Origin: Amycolatopsis roodepoortensis
GTDB lineage: Bacteria > Actinomycetota > Actinomycetes > Mycobacteriales > Pseudonocardiaceae
Assembly: GCF_014873915.1 (NCBI RefSeq)
Contig: NZ_JADBEJ010000001.1
Coordinates: forward strand, 62,001 to 126,000
Length of the DNA: 64,000 nucleotides
Direction: 5' to 3'
This document shows positions 1 to 9,639 of this stretch, one piece after another; positions within the stretch are counted from its first letter, which is position 1; each line of letters opens with the position of its first letter. The translations under genes were made by a program, and so were the position numbers. The notes beneath the pieces are model-generated. The model was not told the origin of the DNA and ran no database searches. It saw only the letters and a list, made by a program, of their open reading frames with translations.

Positions 1-2
1 TC

Positions 3-566
3 CTGCCCACCCTCGTGCTCGGACTCGGTCCGGCGGTCGGCTCTCGCGTCTGGGGCCAAGGGCTTCGCACGGACTTCGGCCTCAAACCCACCTGGCGCGA
101 CGTCCGGATCGGGCTCGCCTGCGGGGCCGCCGCGCTCGCCGCCGGCTACCTCCTCAACCTGCTCCTGCTCGCCGTCTACGGGACCGACAGCGACGACCGG
201 ACCTTCTCCGACGTCTCACCCGGCCCGATCACCGAGCTTTCGGGCACCACCGAGGGCGACACGATCTGGCTGGTGCTGGCCGCGGTCATCGTCGTCCTCG
301 CCGCCCCGGTCACCGAAGAACTGCTCTTCCGCGGCACGCTGTGGAACGCCATGGGCTTCCATCGCCTGCCCTCGTGGGTGATCCTGCTGGTCACCGCGCT
401 CGTGTTCGCCCAGTTGCACGGCGAGGCCGCGCGCACGATCGCGTTGTTCGGCCAGGGCATCGCCATCGGTCTCGCCCGTTATCTCTCCGGCCGGGTGAGC
501 GCGTCCGTGATCGCGCACGCGGCCAACAACCTCCCACCGGCTGTATTGCTCTTCGCGGCGAGGTGA
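3..566 (+). CDS. CPBP family intramembrane metalloprotease, 5' truncated by the window edge
   Basis: The open frame runs in from the left edge; an internal GTG at 15 is not a credible start, so the N-terminus is missing. Hydrophobic segments alternate with short loops. The signature glutamate pair and arginine of the CPBP (Abi/Rce1-like) family is visible as EELLFRG, with later conserved His in AQLHGE and Asn in HAANNLPP. Such proteins are membrane-embedded proteases or maturation factors whose substrates are usually unknown. A second CPBP gene follows 58 bases later in the same direction, so the two probably form a tandem duplicate. Confidence 0.85.
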   Translation: MPTLVLGLGPAVGSRVWGQGLRTDFGLKPTWRDVRIGLACGAAALAAGYLLNLLLLAVYGTDSDDRTFSDVSPGPITELSGTTEGDTIWLVLAAVIVVLAAPVTEELLFRGTLWNAMGFHRLPSWVILLVTALVFAQLHGEAARTIALFGQGIAIGLARYLSGRVSASVIAHAANNLPPAVLLFAAR

Positions 567-624
567 TCGCCGGTCCAGGCGGCTAGAGTCTTTGAGTAAC
601 CGAACGATCACCGGAGGGATCGGC

Positions 625-1443
625 GTGACCGTATCTCAGCCCAGGGAGCCGATCCCCGAGGCCGCGCCGCCGGATGAGCTGACCGAAGAAGTCATCGCCG
701 GAGGTGAGGTGGCCGCGCCCGGCACGCCACCGCCGCATCGCTGGGGATTCGGGGCCTTCCTCCTGGTGGAAGCCGTCCTGCTGGCGTCGGCGGCGTTCAT
801 CAGCGTCCTGCTCGGCGACGTCCAGCCCGGCCAGCCCCTGCCGATGCGCATGGTGCTGCTGGGCACCATGGTGCCGACGATGATCGCCGCCGGGGTCGCG
901 CTGCTGATCACCCGCCTGCGCGGCAACGGCCCGGTCATCGACCTGCGGATCGGCTGGAGCTGGGCCGACGTCAAGGTCGGCCTCAAACTCGGCGTGCTCG
1001 GACTCGGGTTCACCTCGCTCGCCGCGTGGGCCTGGACACAGGTCGTTGGCAACGAGAACGCGACGTCGGCGATCAGCGCGCTCGTCGAGGACCGGCGGAT
1101 GTCGGTCTCGGCGGCCATCGTCATGTTCATCTACCTGTGGCTGGTCGGGCCGATCTGCGAGGAGATCATCTACCGCGGGCTCCTGTGGGGCGCGGTGGAA
1201 CGACTGACGTGGCGCACCGAACGCTGGGGGAGGATCGCGGCGTTCCTGGTCTCCACGGCCGTTTTCGCGGCGAGCCACCTCGAACCGCTGCGCACCACGT
1301 TGCTGCTGGTGATCGCGATCCCGATCGGGCTGGCCAGGGTGTTCACCGGACGGCTGCTCGGCAGCGTGGTCGCCCATCAGGTGAACAATTTCCTCCCGGC
1401 CGTGACGATCCTGCTGGCCTCGCTCGGGATAGCCGCGTTCTGA
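625..1443 (+). CDS. CPBP family intramembrane metalloprotease
   Basis: A 272-residue protein. I chose the GTG at 625 because GGAGGG lies six bases upstream; a longer frame from 592 has no ribosome site. It has an acidic, proline-rich N-terminus of about 40 residues, then roughly seven or eight hydrophobic segments. The CPBP motifs are EEIIYRG, a His in ASHLEPL, and HQVNNFLP near the C-terminus; these supply the Glu, His and Asn expected around the catalytic site. It is the paralogue of the truncated gene just upstream. The substrate cannot be deduced from context. The neighbourhood switches to translation genes immediately downstream. Confidence 0.87.
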   Translation: MTVSQPREPIPEAAPPDELTEEVIAGGEVAAPGTPPPHRWGFGAFLLVEAVLLASAAFISVLLGDVQPGQPLPMRMVLLGTMVPTMIAAGVALLITRLRGNGPVIDLRIGWSWADVKVGLKLGVLGLGFTSLAAWAWTQVVGNENATSAISALVEDRRMSVSAAIVMFIYLWLVGPICEEIIYRGLLWGAVERLTWRTERWGRIAAFLVSTAVFAASHLEPLRTTLLLVIAIPIGLARVFTGRLLGSVVAHQVNNFLPAVTILLASLGIAAF

Positions 1444-1512
1444 CGGCCGATCGGCGTCTGGCAGAATGTACGCTTGCCTGCTTTGGCCGGACCCTCTCAC
1501 CGCGCCCGAGCT

Positions 1513-1552
1513 CACCCTTCGGGTGTGCGCAGCCGTGTCCCCACTCGGCTGG
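1513..1552 (+). promoter_or_regulatory. Two small hairpins in the rpsP leader
   Basis: The 157-base gap before rpsP holds CACCC-TTC-GGGTG at 1513-1525 and CAGCCG...CGGCTG at 1530-1551. The ribosome site GAGGAG follows at 1584-1589. These could be part of a ribosomal-protein leader RNA, but I recognise no known family. Confidence 0.35.
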
Positions 1553-1600
1553 CGTGCGCCTTCCACATGCATCAGAGAGAACTGAGGAGTACCCACACCC

Positions 1601-2047
1601 GTGGCCGTCAAGATCAAGCTGCAGCGTCTCGGCAAGATCCGTGCGCCGTACTACCGCATCATCGTCGCCGACGCGCGCACCCGCCGTGATGGCAAGGCCA
1701 TCGAGACGATCGGCAAGTACCACCCCAAGGAAGAGCCGAGCTTCATCGAGGTCGACACCGAGCGGGCCCAGCACTGGCTGTCCGTCGGCGCCCAGCCGAC
1801 CGAGCCGGTCCAGCGCATCCTCGAGATCACCGGTGACTGGCAGAAGTTCAAGGGCCTGCCCGGCGCCGAGGGCACCCTGAAGGTCGCCGAGCCGAAGCCG
1901 TCGAAGCAGGACCTGTTCAACGCCGCGCTCGCCGCCGCCGGTGACTCGGCCTCCGCCGAGGCCACCACGCCGAAGAAGAAGTCCGCTCCGAAGAAGGCCG
2001 AAGCCGACAAGGCCGAGGCCGCCGAGGGTGACAAGGCCGAGGCGTGA
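1601..2047 (+). CDS. rpsP: 30S ribosomal protein S16
   Basis: Small-subunit ribosomal protein of 148 residues, starting at GTG with GAGGAG about 11 bases upstream. The N-terminal 80 residues match the S16 fold, beginning [19 protein letters not shown]. As in many actinobacteria there is a long low-complexity Ala/Lys/Glu tail after about residue 100, which explains the length compared with roughly 80-90 residues in E. coli. It heads the run rpsP-khpA-rimM-trmD; the stop codon overlaps the next start, so translation is probably coupled. Confidence 0.97.
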   Translation: MAVKIKLQRLGKIRAPYYRIIVADARTRRDGKAIETIGKYHPKEEPSFIEVDTERAQHWLSVGAQPTEPVQRILEITGDWQKFKGLPGAEGTLKVAEPKPSKQDLFNAALAAAGDSASAEATTPKKKSAPKKAEADKAEAAEGDKAEA

Positions 2048-2283
2048 GCTTCCTCGCTGACTCCCTCGAGCACCTGGTGCGCGGGATCGTCGACAACCCG
2101 GACGAGGTCCGGGTCGAGCTGCTGACCACGCGTCGTGGCCGCACGCTCGAGGTGCACGTGCACCCCGACGATCTCGGCAAGGTGATCGGCCGGGGTGGCC
2201 GCACGGCGACCGCCCTGCGCACCGTCATGGGCGGCATCGGTGGCCGCGGCGTCCGCGTGGACGTCGTCGACACCGATCGCTGA
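2044..2283 (+). CDS. khpA: KH-domain RNA-binding protein KhpA
   Basis: A 79-residue protein that is nearly all one KH domain, with the GxxG RNA-binding loop visible as [15 protein letters not shown]. KhpA proteins bind RNA, often with a partner KhpB/Jag, and influence cell envelope growth and translation. The GTG start overlaps the TGA of rpsP by four bases, a placement between rpsP and rimM conserved across actinobacteria. Confidence 0.92.
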   Translation: MSFLADSLEHLVRGIVDNPDEVRVELLTTRRGRTLEVHVHPDDLGKVIGRGGRTATALRTVMGGIGGRGVRVDVVDTDR

Positions 2284-2299
2284 CCAAGGACAGAACGGG

Positions 2300-2812
2300 A
2301 TGGACGTCGTAGTCGGCCGGATCGCCAAGGCGCACGGAATCCGCGGGGAACTCGCGGTGGACGTGCGCACGGACTCGCCGGAACAGCGGTTCGCGGTCGG
2401 TTCGGCCGTCACGACGAAGCTGCGTGACGGCAGCAGCAGAGACCTCACCATCGCAGCCGCCCGCGAACACAGCGGGCGGCTGCTGGTGCGTTTCGAAGAG
2501 GTGCTGACCAGGGACGTCGCGGAGACCCTCCGCGGCGCGCTGCTCATCGCCGACACCTCGACGCTGCCGCCGACCGAAGACCCCGACGAGTTCTACGACC
2601 ACGAACTCGAAGGCCTGCGGGCCGAACTCGCCGACGGCACGGTCGTCGGCAAGGTGCTCGAAATCGTGCACTCGCCCGCCGGCGAGCTGCTGTCGATCGA
2701 ACACGACGGACGCGAGGTGCTGGTGCCGTTCGTGAAGGCGATCGTCCCGGCGGTCGACGTCCCGGGCGGCCGCGTGGTCCTCGACCCGCCGGAAGGCCTG
2801 CTGGACGCCTGA
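2300..2812 (+). CDS. rimM: Ribosome maturation factor RimM
   Basis: A 170-residue assembly factor for the 30S head that binds ribosomal protein S19. The ATG at 2300 is preferred over an upstream in-frame start at 2195, which would overlap most of khpA. The N-terminal RimM barrel begins [18 protein letters not shown]. The C-terminal PRC-barrel region follows after the linker containing [11 protein letters not shown]. Its TGA overlaps the ATG of trmD by one base, as is usual for this pair. Confidence 0.96.
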   Translation: MDVVVGRIAKAHGIRGELAVDVRTDSPEQRFAVGSAVTTKLRDGSSRDLTIAAAREHSGRLLVRFEEVLTRDVAETLRGALLIADTSTLPPTEDPDEFYDHELEGLRAELADGTVVGKVLEIVHSPAGELLSIEHDGREVLVPFVKAIVPAVDVPGGRVVLDPPEGLLDA

Positions 2813-3576
2813 TGCGCCTCGACGTCGTCACGATCTTCCCCGAATACCTCGACCCGCTCCGCGCCGCGCTGCTCGGGCGCGCGATCGACCGCGGCCTCAT
2901 CGAGGTCGGCGTGCACGACCTGCGGGACTGGACGCACGACGTCCACCGCGCCGTCGACGACGCGCCGTACGGCGGCGGGCCAGGCATGGTGATGAAACCG
3001 CAGATCTGGGGTCCCGCCCTGGACGACGTCTGCGGCGAGAACACCCGCCTCGTGGTCCCGACCCCCGCCGGAAGGCCGTTCACCCAGGCCATGGCCCACC
3101 AGTACGCCGCCGAGGAGCACCTGGTGTTCGCGTGCGGCCGCTACGAGGGCATCGACCAGCGGGTGATCGACGACGCCGCGCGGCGGATGCCCGTCGACGA
3201 GGTCTCCATCGGCGACTACGTGCTGGTCGGCGGCGAGGCCGCGGTGCTGGTGATGGTCGAGGCCGTCGTCCGGCTGCTGCCCGGCGTCCTCGGCAACGCA
3301 CGCTCCGCCGAAGAGGACTCGTTCTCCGACGGGCTCCTCGAAGGCCCCAGCTACACCCGGCCGGAGGTCTGGCGCGACCTGGCCGTCCCGGACGTCCTGC
3401 GCTCGGGAAACCACGCGCTGATCGACCGCTGGCGCCGCGACCAGGCGCTGGAACGCACCGTGCGGCGCAGGCCCGAACTGATCGGGCAGCTGCCGGAAGG
3501 TAGTCTCGACAAGCACGATCTCGGTGTCCTCGAGCGGTTGCACGAGGACACCGGCCAGGCCGGGTCGAACGCCTGA
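2812..3576 (+). CDS. trmD: tRNA (guanine-37-N1)-methyltransferase TrmD
   Basis: A 254-residue SPOUT methyltransferase that methylates G37 next to the anticodon, preventing frameshifts. It begins [16 protein letters not shown]. The knot-forming AdoMet site is visible in [13 protein letters not shown] and [13 protein letters not shown]. The catalytic-domain Asp of the family lies in the segment [14 protein letters not shown] and onward. It overlaps rimM by one base, so the two are almost certainly co-translated. Confidence 0.97.
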   Translation: MRLDVVTIFPEYLDPLRAALLGRAIDRGLIEVGVHDLRDWTHDVHRAVDDAPYGGGPGMVMKPQIWGPALDDVCGENTRLVVPTPAGRPFTQAMAHQYAAEEHLVFACGRYEGIDQRVIDDAARRMPVDEVSIGDYVLVGGEAAVLVMVEAVVRLLPGVLGNARSAEEDSFSDGLLEGPSYTRPEVWRDLAVPDVLRSGNHALIDRWRRDQALERTVRRRPELIGQLPEGSLDKHDLGVLERLHEDTGQAGSNA

Positions 3577-3759
3577 GACCTGGTCTGCAATACTTGACAG
3601 GTTGGCGTGAGTGGACGCGCGAAACTTGATTGGTGCTGTCAGCACGAATCAAGGCCGCGAGGTCCGCCGGAACGCCATCAGCCCCCGGGTAGGTCGCAGT
3701 GCCCGACACTGCGCGCCCAAGCTGCACGTAAGCCATACGAAGACGAGGACGGACCACCG
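3577..3759 (+). promoter_or_regulatory. trmD-rplS gap with a likely promoter
   Basis: A 183-base gap interrupts the operon. A perfect -35 hexamer TTGACA lies at 3594-3599, but no convincing -10 stands at the usual 16-18 base spacing. The roughly 140-base leader left before rplS could hold regulatory structure; none was recognised. Confidence 0.35.
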
Positions 3760-4128
3760 ATGAACACCCTGGACGCGCTGGACGCGCAGTCACTGCGTTC
3801 CGACATCCCGGACTTCCGACCGGGCGACACGCTCAAGGTTCACGTCCGCGTCATCGAGGGCAACCGCGAGCGCAACCAGATCTTCCAGGGCGTCGTGCTG
3901 CGTCGCCAGGGCGGCGGCATCCGCGAGACCTTCACGGTCCGCAAGGTGTCGTTCGGCATCGGCGTGGAGCGCACCTTCCCGGTGCACTCGCCGAACATCG
4001 CCGAGGTCGAGGTCTTCAAGCGCGGTGACGTCCGCCGGGCGAAGCTGTACTACCTCCGCGAGCTGCGCGGCAAGGCCGCCAAGATCAAGGAACGCCGCGA
4101 AAACCGCGAGACGACCTCCGCCAAGTAG
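3760..4128 (+). CDS. rplS: 50S ribosomal protein L19
   Basis: Large-subunit protein at the 30S-50S interface, 122 residues. The ATG at 3760 is the expected start; an upstream in-frame extension from 3607 is not part of L19. Family segments are evident: [20 protein letters not shown], then [21 protein letters not shown], and [20 protein letters not shown]. It follows trmD as in most bacteria but is probably transcribed in part from its own promoter. Confidence 0.97.
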   Translation: MNTLDALDAQSLRSDIPDFRPGDTLKVHVRVIEGNRERNQIFQGVVLRRQGGGIRETFTVRKVSFGIGVERTFPVHSPNIAEVEVFKRGDVRRAKLYYLRELRGKAAKIKERRENRETTSAK

Positions 4129-4138
4129 GTAGCCGCAC

Positions 4139-4152
4139 GGTTACCGGTAACC
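4139..4152 (+). promoter_or_regulatory. 14-bp perfect palindrome overlapping the lepB start region
   Basis: GGTTACCGGTAACC is a perfect palindrome ending eight bases before the lepB GTG. Its right half contains TAACCT, a good -10 hexamer, and no Shine-Dalgarno sequence separates it from the start. This fits leaderless transcription with an operator over the -10 box; the binding protein is unknown. Confidence 0.45.
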
Positions 4153-4159
4153 TGGCGTC

Positions 4160-5110
4160 GTGGTCGAACCCGTGTCCCAGAACACCTCCGAAGACGAGCC
4201 CGATCGCCCCGAAGAGGAGCGCCCTACCAGGGCCTCCCGGCGGGGCCGGTCCGGCTCCAAGAAATTCGGCAAGGTCAACAAGAAGCGGTCGTTCTGGAAG
4301 GAACTGCCGATCCTGATCGTCGTGGCACTCGTGCTGACGATCTTGATCCAGCAGTTCCTCGCCAAGGTCTACATGATCCCCTCGGGGTCGATGGAGACCA
4401 CGTTGCACGGCTGCGCGGGATGCACGGGCGACCGGATCCTGGTCGACCGGATCACGTACGACTTCACCGATCCCGGCCCGGGCGACGTGGTGGTCTTCAA
4501 GGGACCGCCCGCCTGGGTCGGCGAGATCGACACGCCGGAGTCCAGCAACATCTTCGTCACCGGATTCCGCACGCTGGGTTCCCTGATCGGGTTCGCGCCG
4601 CCGGACGAGCGTGACTTCGTCAAGCGGATCATCGCGACCTCCGGGCAGACGGTGCAGTGCTGTGATCCGCAGAACCGCGTGATCGTGGACGGCAAGGCGC
4701 TCGACGAGCCGTACATCCACTGGGAACCGGGTTCGCAGGTGGACGAGAGCGGCAAGCCCGTCCAGGACACGTTCGCACCGGTCAAGGTGCCTGCCGGTTA
4801 CGTCTGGGTGATGGGCGACAACCGCAACAACTCGAGCGACTCACGGCGCCAGGGCGGCGGCGGGGTCAACGGCGCGATCCCGGTCGAGAACATCATCGGC
4901 AAGGCGCGGGTCATCGTGCTCCCGCCCGGCCGCTGGGGTGGCGTTTCGGACCACAACCCGCAGGCGAACGCCCAGCCGGTGGCGCTCGGTGCGCCTGCCT
5001 GGCAGCAGGGGCTTCCCCTCGGCGTCGGTGTCGCCGCGGCGTGGCCCGTGCTCTTCCTTGGCAGGCGGATGTCGGTTGGAGTGCGCAAGGCGGTCGACCG
5101 GAGGCGGTAA
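4160..5110 (+). CDS. lepB: Signal peptidase I
   Basis: Cleaves Sec and Tat signal peptides at the outer face of the membrane. The 316-residue protein has a charged cytoplasmic N-terminus, one membrane segment at about residues 49-68 ([15 protein letters not shown]) and then the catalytic domain. The nucleophile is the second Ser in MIPSGSME (about residue 77); the general-base Lys is in DFVKRIIA. The box [11 protein letters not shown] follows. Two cysteines in GCAGCTGD could form a disulfide outside the cell. A C-terminal hydrophobic stretch near residues 285-300 may be a second anchor. GTG at 4160 was chosen because a -10-like box is seven bases upstream; GTG at 4172 is an alternative. Confidence 0.95.
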   Translation: MVEPVSQNTSEDEPDRPEEERPTRASRRGRSGSKKFGKVNKKRSFWKELPILIVVALVLTILIQQFLAKVYMIPSGSMETTLHGCAGCTGDRILVDRITYDFTDPGPGDVVVFKGPPAWVGEIDTPESSNIFVTGFRTLGSLIGFAPPDERDFVKRIIATSGQTVQCCDPQNRVIVDGKALDEPYIHWEPGSQVDESGKPVQDTFAPVKVPAGYVWVMGDNRNNSSDSRRQGGGGVNGAIPVENIIGKARVIVLPPGRWGGVSDHNPQANAQPVALGAPAWQQGLPLGVGVAAAWPVLFLGRRMSVGVRKAVDRRR

Positions 5111-5114
5111 GGCC

Positions 5115-5948
5115 TTGAGAGTTCCTGTACCGCTCACACCGGCCGAGCCGCTTCGGCCGCCGCGGGCAGTGGTGCGTGGCGACCTCTTCTGGGGGTTGCA
5201 GGGTGCGCTGGACCGGCGAGGGCTCGGGCCCGTCGCCGGAGTCGACGAGGCAGGGCGCGGTGCTTGCGCCGGCCCGCTCGTCGTGGCCGCCTGCGTCCTG
5301 CGTCCGGGTGACGCCGCACGCCTGCCCGAGCTCACCGATTCGAAGGTGCTCACGGCCAAGGCTCGCGACCGGGTGTACGACCGGGTCGTCCAGCGTGCCG
5401 TCGACTACTCGGTCATCGTCATTCCCGCGGCCGAGATCGACCTGTTCGGTATCCACGTCATGAACCTCGAAGGCATGCGGCGCGCCGTCTCGGCGCTGCG
5501 GACCACGCCCGGCTACGTCCTGACCGACGGATTCCGCGTGTCCGGACTGCCCGCCCCGAGCATCCCGGTGCTCAAGGGGGACAAGGCCGTCGCGTGCGTG
5601 GCGGCGGCGTCCGTGCTGGCGAAGGTCACCCGGGACCGGATCATGGGCGACCTGCACGACGTCCACCCGCACTACGGTTTCGACGTGCACAAGGGCTACA
5701 GCACCACCGACCACAGCGCGGCACTGAACACCCACGGTCCGAGCCCGGTCCATCGCTGGTCGTACACGAACGTGGCCACCGCGGCGGCCGCGCACCGCGT
5801 CCCACCACCTCATCCGGTGGTCCTGACCGTCGCGGCACTGGAAAACCCGAGCGTGCCGATACGTGCCCTCGGCCCGTACGTGGGTAACAATGAACGCTCC
5901 GCCGCTGGAACAGCAGCAAAATCGCGAGGAGGGGCGCGGATTTCATGA
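5115..5948 (+). CDS. rnhB: Ribonuclease HII
   Basis: Removes ribonucleotides from DNA-RNA hybrids. The 277-residue frame uses a TTG start five bases after lepB, with GGAGG about ten bases upstream; a GTG at 5169 is the alternative. The catalytic DEDD residues sit in [25 protein letters not shown] and the later [15 protein letters not shown] region. The reading frame overlaps the next gene by four bases, so lepB-rnhB-DUF2469 look like one transcript. Confidence 0.94.
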   Translation: MRVPVPLTPAEPLRPPRAVVRGDLFWGLQGALDRRGLGPVAGVDEAGRGACAGPLVVAACVLRPGDAARLPELTDSKVLTAKARDRVYDRVVQRAVDYSVIVIPAAEIDLFGIHVMNLEGMRRAVSALRTTPGYVLTDGFRVSGLPAPSIPVLKGDKAVACVAAASVLAKVTRDRIMGDLHDVHPHYGFDVHKGYSTTDHSAALNTHGPSPVHRWSYTNVATAAAAHRVPPPHPVVLTVAALENPSVPIRALGPYVGNNERSAAGTAAKSRGGARIS

Positions 5949-6268
5949 GCGCAGAGGATCTCGAGAAGTACGAGACCGAGATGGAGCTCTCGCTTTACCG
6001 CGAGTATCGCGACATAGTCGGCCAGTTCTCGTACGTGGTGGAGACCGAGCGGCGGTTCTATCTGGCCAACGCCGTCGACGTGCAGGTGCGCGACGGCGGC
6101 GGTGAGGTGTACTTCGAGGTCCGCATGTCCGACGCGTGGGTCTGGGACATGTACCGGCCCGCGCGGTTCGTCAAGCACGTCCGGGTCATCACGTTCAAGG
6201 ACGTCAACGTCGAAGAACTCGACAAACCGGATCTCCGGCTGCCGGAAGACGGGCCGTTCTCCGGCTGA
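5945..6268 (+). CDS. DUF2469 family protein
   Basis: A 107-residue protein of a family found almost only in actinobacteria and always beside rnhB. Recognisable segments are [20 protein letters not shown] and the aromatic motif [15 protein letters not shown]. The function is unknown. The ATG lies in an ATGA overlap with the rnhB stop, arguing for coupled translation. No signal peptide or membrane segment is present. Confidence 0.9.
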   Translation: MSAEDLEKYETEMELSLYREYRDIVGQFSYVVETERRFYLANAVDVQVRDGGGEVYFEVRMSDAWVWDMYRPARFVKHVRVITFKDVNVEELDKPDLRLPEDGPFSG

Positions 6269-6278
6269 TCTTCGGAAA

Positions 6279-6323
6279 GTATGTGAAGGCCCCCTTCAGT
6301 GCGTGAAGGGGGCCTTCACGTAT
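6279..6323 (+). repeat. Palindromic element with 16-bp perfect arms (GTGAAGG type)
   Basis: Arms at 6283-6298 and 6304-6319, separated by five bases, start GTGAAGGCCCCCTTCA; wobble pairs extend the stem a few bases. It sits just after the DUF2469 stop and can act as a terminator. The same 16-base arm occurs again at 45136-45151, so it is a dispersed element. The 176 bases after it, up to yraN, contain one DnaA-box-like TTGTCCACA at 6404-6412 and nothing else recognised. Confidence 0.8.
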
Positions 6324-6499
6324 CTCCGGGCCGCATAGCACAGCCCACCGACGATTCCGGCCGGTGAGCTCCCGCGACGGCCCAACCATCCACAACACCC
6401 CACTTGTCCACAGGCGGCGGAATCAGCCCTGTCCGCCGCCCCCTCACCCTGGCAGCGTCGATCCCACACGCACCGTGACGATCGCTGAGGGGGATCGAG

Positions 6500-6886
6500 A
6501 TGACGAGCACGGCCGAACAGCCGTCCGCCGGGACACCACATATCGAACTGGGCCGATGGGGCGAGGAGCTCGCGGTCCGGCATCTGGAAAAGACGGGCTA
6601 TGTCGTCTTGAGCCGTAATTGGCGTTGCCGTGACGGCGAACTGGATCTGATCGCGACCGACACCAAACGCCTCGTCTTCTGCGAGGTGAAGACGAGGACC
6701 GGGGTGGGTTTCGGCACGCCCGCCGAGGCGGTGACCCCGGACAAGGCGGACCGCATCCGCCGCCTCGCGTACCAGTGGCAGCGGCAGTTCATGCTCCGCT
6801 GGTGCCCCGTCCGCTACGACATCATCGCGATCGTCGCCAGGCCCGACGCCAAGCCCAAGGTGCGGCATATCAAGGCGGCGTTCTGA
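6500..6886 (+). CDS. YraN family (UPF0102) putative endonuclease
   Basis: A 128-residue protein with the compact nuclease-like fold of UPF0102. The key residues are seen in GRWGEELAVRHLEKTGY, RNWRCRDGELDLIA and VFCEVKTRTG, matching the E, D-x-E-x-D/E and E-x-K pattern of Holliday-junction-resolvase-type nucleases. Its stop directly abuts the start of yifB and it heads the yraN-yifB-dprA set, commonly grouped with DNA uptake and processing. A biochemical activity is inferred from the fold only. Confidence 0.9.
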   Translation: MTSTAEQPSAGTPHIELGRWGEELAVRHLEKTGYVVLSRNWRCRDGELDLIATDTKRLVFCEVKTRTGVGFGTPAEAVTPDKADRIRRLAYQWQRQFMLRWCPVRYDIIAIVARPDAKPKVRHIKAAF

Positions 6887-8398
6887 ATGGCGCTGGCGAG
6901 GGCCTGGTCCGTCGCGTTGCTCGGCGTCGAAGGCCGGATGATCGAGATCGAGGCCGACATCGGCGGCGGCTCGCCGAAGGTGACGATGGTCGGACTGCCC
7001 GACACCGGGCTGAAAGAGGCGAAAGACAGGGTCCGGTCCGCCGTCCGCAATTCGGGGCGGACCTGGCCGGACGAGCGGGTGATCCTCGGCCTCTCACCGG
7101 CGAACCTCCCGAAGGTGGGATCCGGTTACGACCTGGGGATCGCGGCGGCGATCATGGCCGCGACCGGATCTGTTCCCGCCACGAAGCTGCTGAACACCGT
7201 GCTGCTCGGCGAACTGGCTCTGGACGGCCGCGTACGGGCGGTCCGCGGGGTACTGCCAGGGCTCCTGGCGGCGCGTAACGCCGGATATCGGAGAGCCGTC
7301 GTCCCCGCCGAGTCGCTATTCGAAGCCGCTCTCGTGGACGGCTTGGAAGTCGGCGGGGTAGCCCGGCTGAGCGAATTCGTGGACTGGCTCAAGGGCGAAG
7401 GGGAGCTCACCCGCCCCGAGCCTTCCGTCGTCCAAGAGCCGCCGCAGGTGCCCGACCTCGCCGACGTCGTGGGACAGCCGGAAGCGCGGTGGGCACTGGA
7501 GGTGGCCGCGGCGGGCGGGCATCACCTGCTCATGACCGGGCCTCCCGGGGTGGGCAAGACGATGCTCGCCAAACGCCTTCCCGGCCTCCTCCCGCGGCTG
7601 ACCGCCGAAGAGTCGTTGCAGGTCACAGCGATCCATTCGATCGATGGTTCGCTTTCGCGGTCCGCGCCGCTCGTCACCGTGCCGCCGTTCGTCGCGCCGC
7701 ATCACTCGATCAGCGTGCCCGCCCTGATCGGCGGAGGAAGCGGCCTCGCCGTGCCCGGCGCGATCAGCCGGGCGCACCGGGGGATCCTGTTCCTCGACGA
7801 GGTGTGCGAATTCGGCCCGGAACGGTTGGAGTCGCTGCGCACGGTGCTCGAAGAAGGCGAAGTGCGGATCGCCAGGGTCAAGGGCGCCGTGCGGTATCCG
7901 GCACGGTTCCAACTGGTGCTGGCGACCAATCCCTGTCCCTGCGCTCCGGCGAAGGACGCCGACTGCACGTGCTCCGCGACCGTGCGGAGGCGCTACTTGA
8001 GCCGACTCTCCGGACCATTACTCGATCGGGTGGATCTGCGGGTTCGGCTGCGCCCGCTTTCCGCGCTCAGCGCGCACCTGAGCGAGCCGCCCGAAGCCTC
8101 GGCTGCCGTCCGGGAGCGGGTGCTGGAGGCACGCGAGCGAGCCGGTAAACGCTGGGCCGAGCAAGGCTGGCTCACGAACGCCGAGGTGCCCGGCCCGGCA
8201 CTGCGCCGTGAATTCGCACTGCCGCCGCAGGTCACGGCGTTGCTGGACCGCGCGTTGGAGCGAGGCGCGATCACCGCGCGCGGCGCCGACCGGTGCCTTC
8301 GCATCGCCTGGACGCTCGCCGATTTGCAGGGCGCCGACAAGCCGGAGGCGGACGAGGTCGCGGCCGCCCTGAACTTCCGAGAGCGGTCATCCGGATGA
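6887..8398 (+). CDS. YifB/ComM family Mg-chelatase-like AAA+ ATPase
   Basis: A 503-residue protein with an N-terminal Lon-protease-like domain (about residues 1-170) and a Mg-chelatase-type AAA+ domain. The Walker A is GPPGVGKTMLAKRLP, the Walker B ILFLDEVCEF, and a cysteine-rich insert NPCPCAPAKDADCTC probably binds zinc. The relative ComM is a branch-migration helicase that helps integrate incoming DNA. It lies between yraN and dprA with an ATGA overlap to dprA, which supports a role in recombination of single-stranded DNA. Confidence 0.93.
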   Translation: MALARAWSVALLGVEGRMIEIEADIGGGSPKVTMVGLPDTGLKEAKDRVRSAVRNSGRTWPDERVILGLSPANLPKVGSGYDLGIAAAIMAATGSVPATKLLNTVLLGELALDGRVRAVRGVLPGLLAARNAGYRRAVVPAESLFEAALVDGLEVGGVARLSEFVDWLKGEGELTRPEPSVVQEPPQVPDLADVVGQPEARWALEVAAAGGHHLLMTGPPGVGKTMLAKRLPGLLPRLTAEESLQVTAIHSIDGSLSRSAPLVTVPPFVAPHHSISVPALIGGGSGLAVPGAISRAHRGILFLDEVCEFGPERLESLRTVLEEGEVRIARVKGAVRYPARFQLVLATNPCPCAPAKDADCTCSATVRRRYLSRLSGPLLDRVDLRVRLRPLSALSAHLSEPPEASAAVRERVLEARERAGKRWAEQGWLTNAEVPGPALRREFALPPQVTALLDRALERGAITARGADRCLRIAWTLADLQGADKPEADEVAAALNFRERSSG

Positions 8399-9534
8399 GT
8401 GAACTCGACACCGAGCGCATCGCCCGGTCGTATCTCCTGCGCGTGGCCGAGCCACCGGCACCCGCCTTGGCCGATTTCGTCGGTGAAATCGGCCCCGTCG
8501 CCGCCGCGGAACGAGTGCGAAGCGCCGAGTGCCCGCCGAAGGTGCGCGACGAGACCGCCGCGCGGCGAGCGCACGACTATGCCGAGCGAGATCTGGAGCG
8601 GGCCGAGGCAGGCGAGGCCCGCCTCGTCATCCCGGAAGACGACGAATGGCCGGCCTGGCCGTTGCTTTCGCTGGCCGTGGCCCAGAGCAGGGGCGTGTCC
8701 GGCGTGGCACCTCCGCTGGCGCTGTGGGTACGCGGCCCCGCGAGGCTCGACGAGGCCGTGGACCAGGCGATAGCGATCGTCGGTGCCCGCGCGGCGACCG
8801 GGTACGGCGAGCACAACGCGGCCGAGGTGGGCTACCACCTGGCGAGCCGGGGGATCCCGGTGTTCTCGGGGGCGGCGTACGGCATCGACGGCGCGGCCCA
8901 TCGCGGCGCGCTGAGTGCGGACGGTACGACGGTCGCCCTGCTCGGTTGCGGTGTCGACGTCGGCTATCCGGCCCAGCACGCGACCCTGTTGCGCTCCATC
9001 GCGGAGACGGGCGCGGTGGTCAGCGAGTACCCGCCGGGCACCACCCCCGCGAGGCATCGCTTCCTCGTCCGGAACAGGCTCATCGCGGCGCTCACGGAAG
9101 GGACCGTCGTGGTCGAGGCGGGCAGGCGCAGCGGCGCGCGGAACACCGCGGCGACGGCCGGAGCGCTCGGCAAGGTCGTGATGGCCATGCCGGGGCCGGT
9201 GTCCTCGGGGATGTCCGCCGGCTGTCACGCGCTGATCCGCGAAGGCGAGGCGACGCTGGTGACCTCGGTCGACGAGATCCTGGAGACGGCGGGACGGTTC
9301 GGGGCACCGGGAGCGGATCCGTCGAAACCGCGCCGCCGCACCGATCAGCTCGGTCCGGAAGCGCTGCGAGTACACGATGCCCTGTCCGATCGGTCGGCGA
9401 GGCCCGTGGAACGGATCGCCGCCGAGTCGGGCATCCCGGTCGAACGTGTCCGTTCGTTGCTTCCGGCACTCGAACTCGACGGCTTCGCGGAAAGAGGTGA
9501 CACAGGGTGGCGAAGACGCGCCGCCAAGACCTGA
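8395..9534 (+). CDS. dprA: DNA-processing protein DprA
   Basis: Loads RecA on incoming single-stranded DNA. The ATG at 8395 overlaps the yifB TGA; the protein is 379 residues. The Rossmann-like DprA core shows IAIVGARAATGYGEH, GAAYGIDGAAHRGALS and LLGCGVDVGYPAQHA. A winged-helix domain follows near the C-terminus (residues about 315-375). Length is usual for actinobacterial DprA. Confidence 0.94.
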   Translation: MSELDTERIARSYLLRVAEPPAPALADFVGEIGPVAAAERVRSAECPPKVRDETAARRAHDYAERDLERAEAGEARLVIPEDDEWPAWPLLSLAVAQSRGVSGVAPPLALWVRGPARLDEAVDQAIAIVGARAATGYGEHNAAEVGYHLASRGIPVFSGAAYGIDGAAHRGALSADGTTVALLGCGVDVGYPAQHATLLRSIAETGAVVSEYPPGTTPARHRFLVRNRLIAALTEGTVVVEAGRRSGARNTAATAGALGKVVMAMPGPVSSGMSAGCHALIREGEATLVTSVDEILETAGRFGAPGADPSKPRRRTDQLGPEALRVHDALSDRSARPVERIAAESGIPVERVRSLLPALELDGFAERGDTGWRRRAAKT

Positions 9535-9639
9535 CTGGCCTACACCTGAGACGCCATCCCGGCACGATCCGACCACGGACACCGCAACAGGGTGCGGCGA
9601 TACTTGACCATCCGCCGTACATCGCGCAGCGTGATCGGC

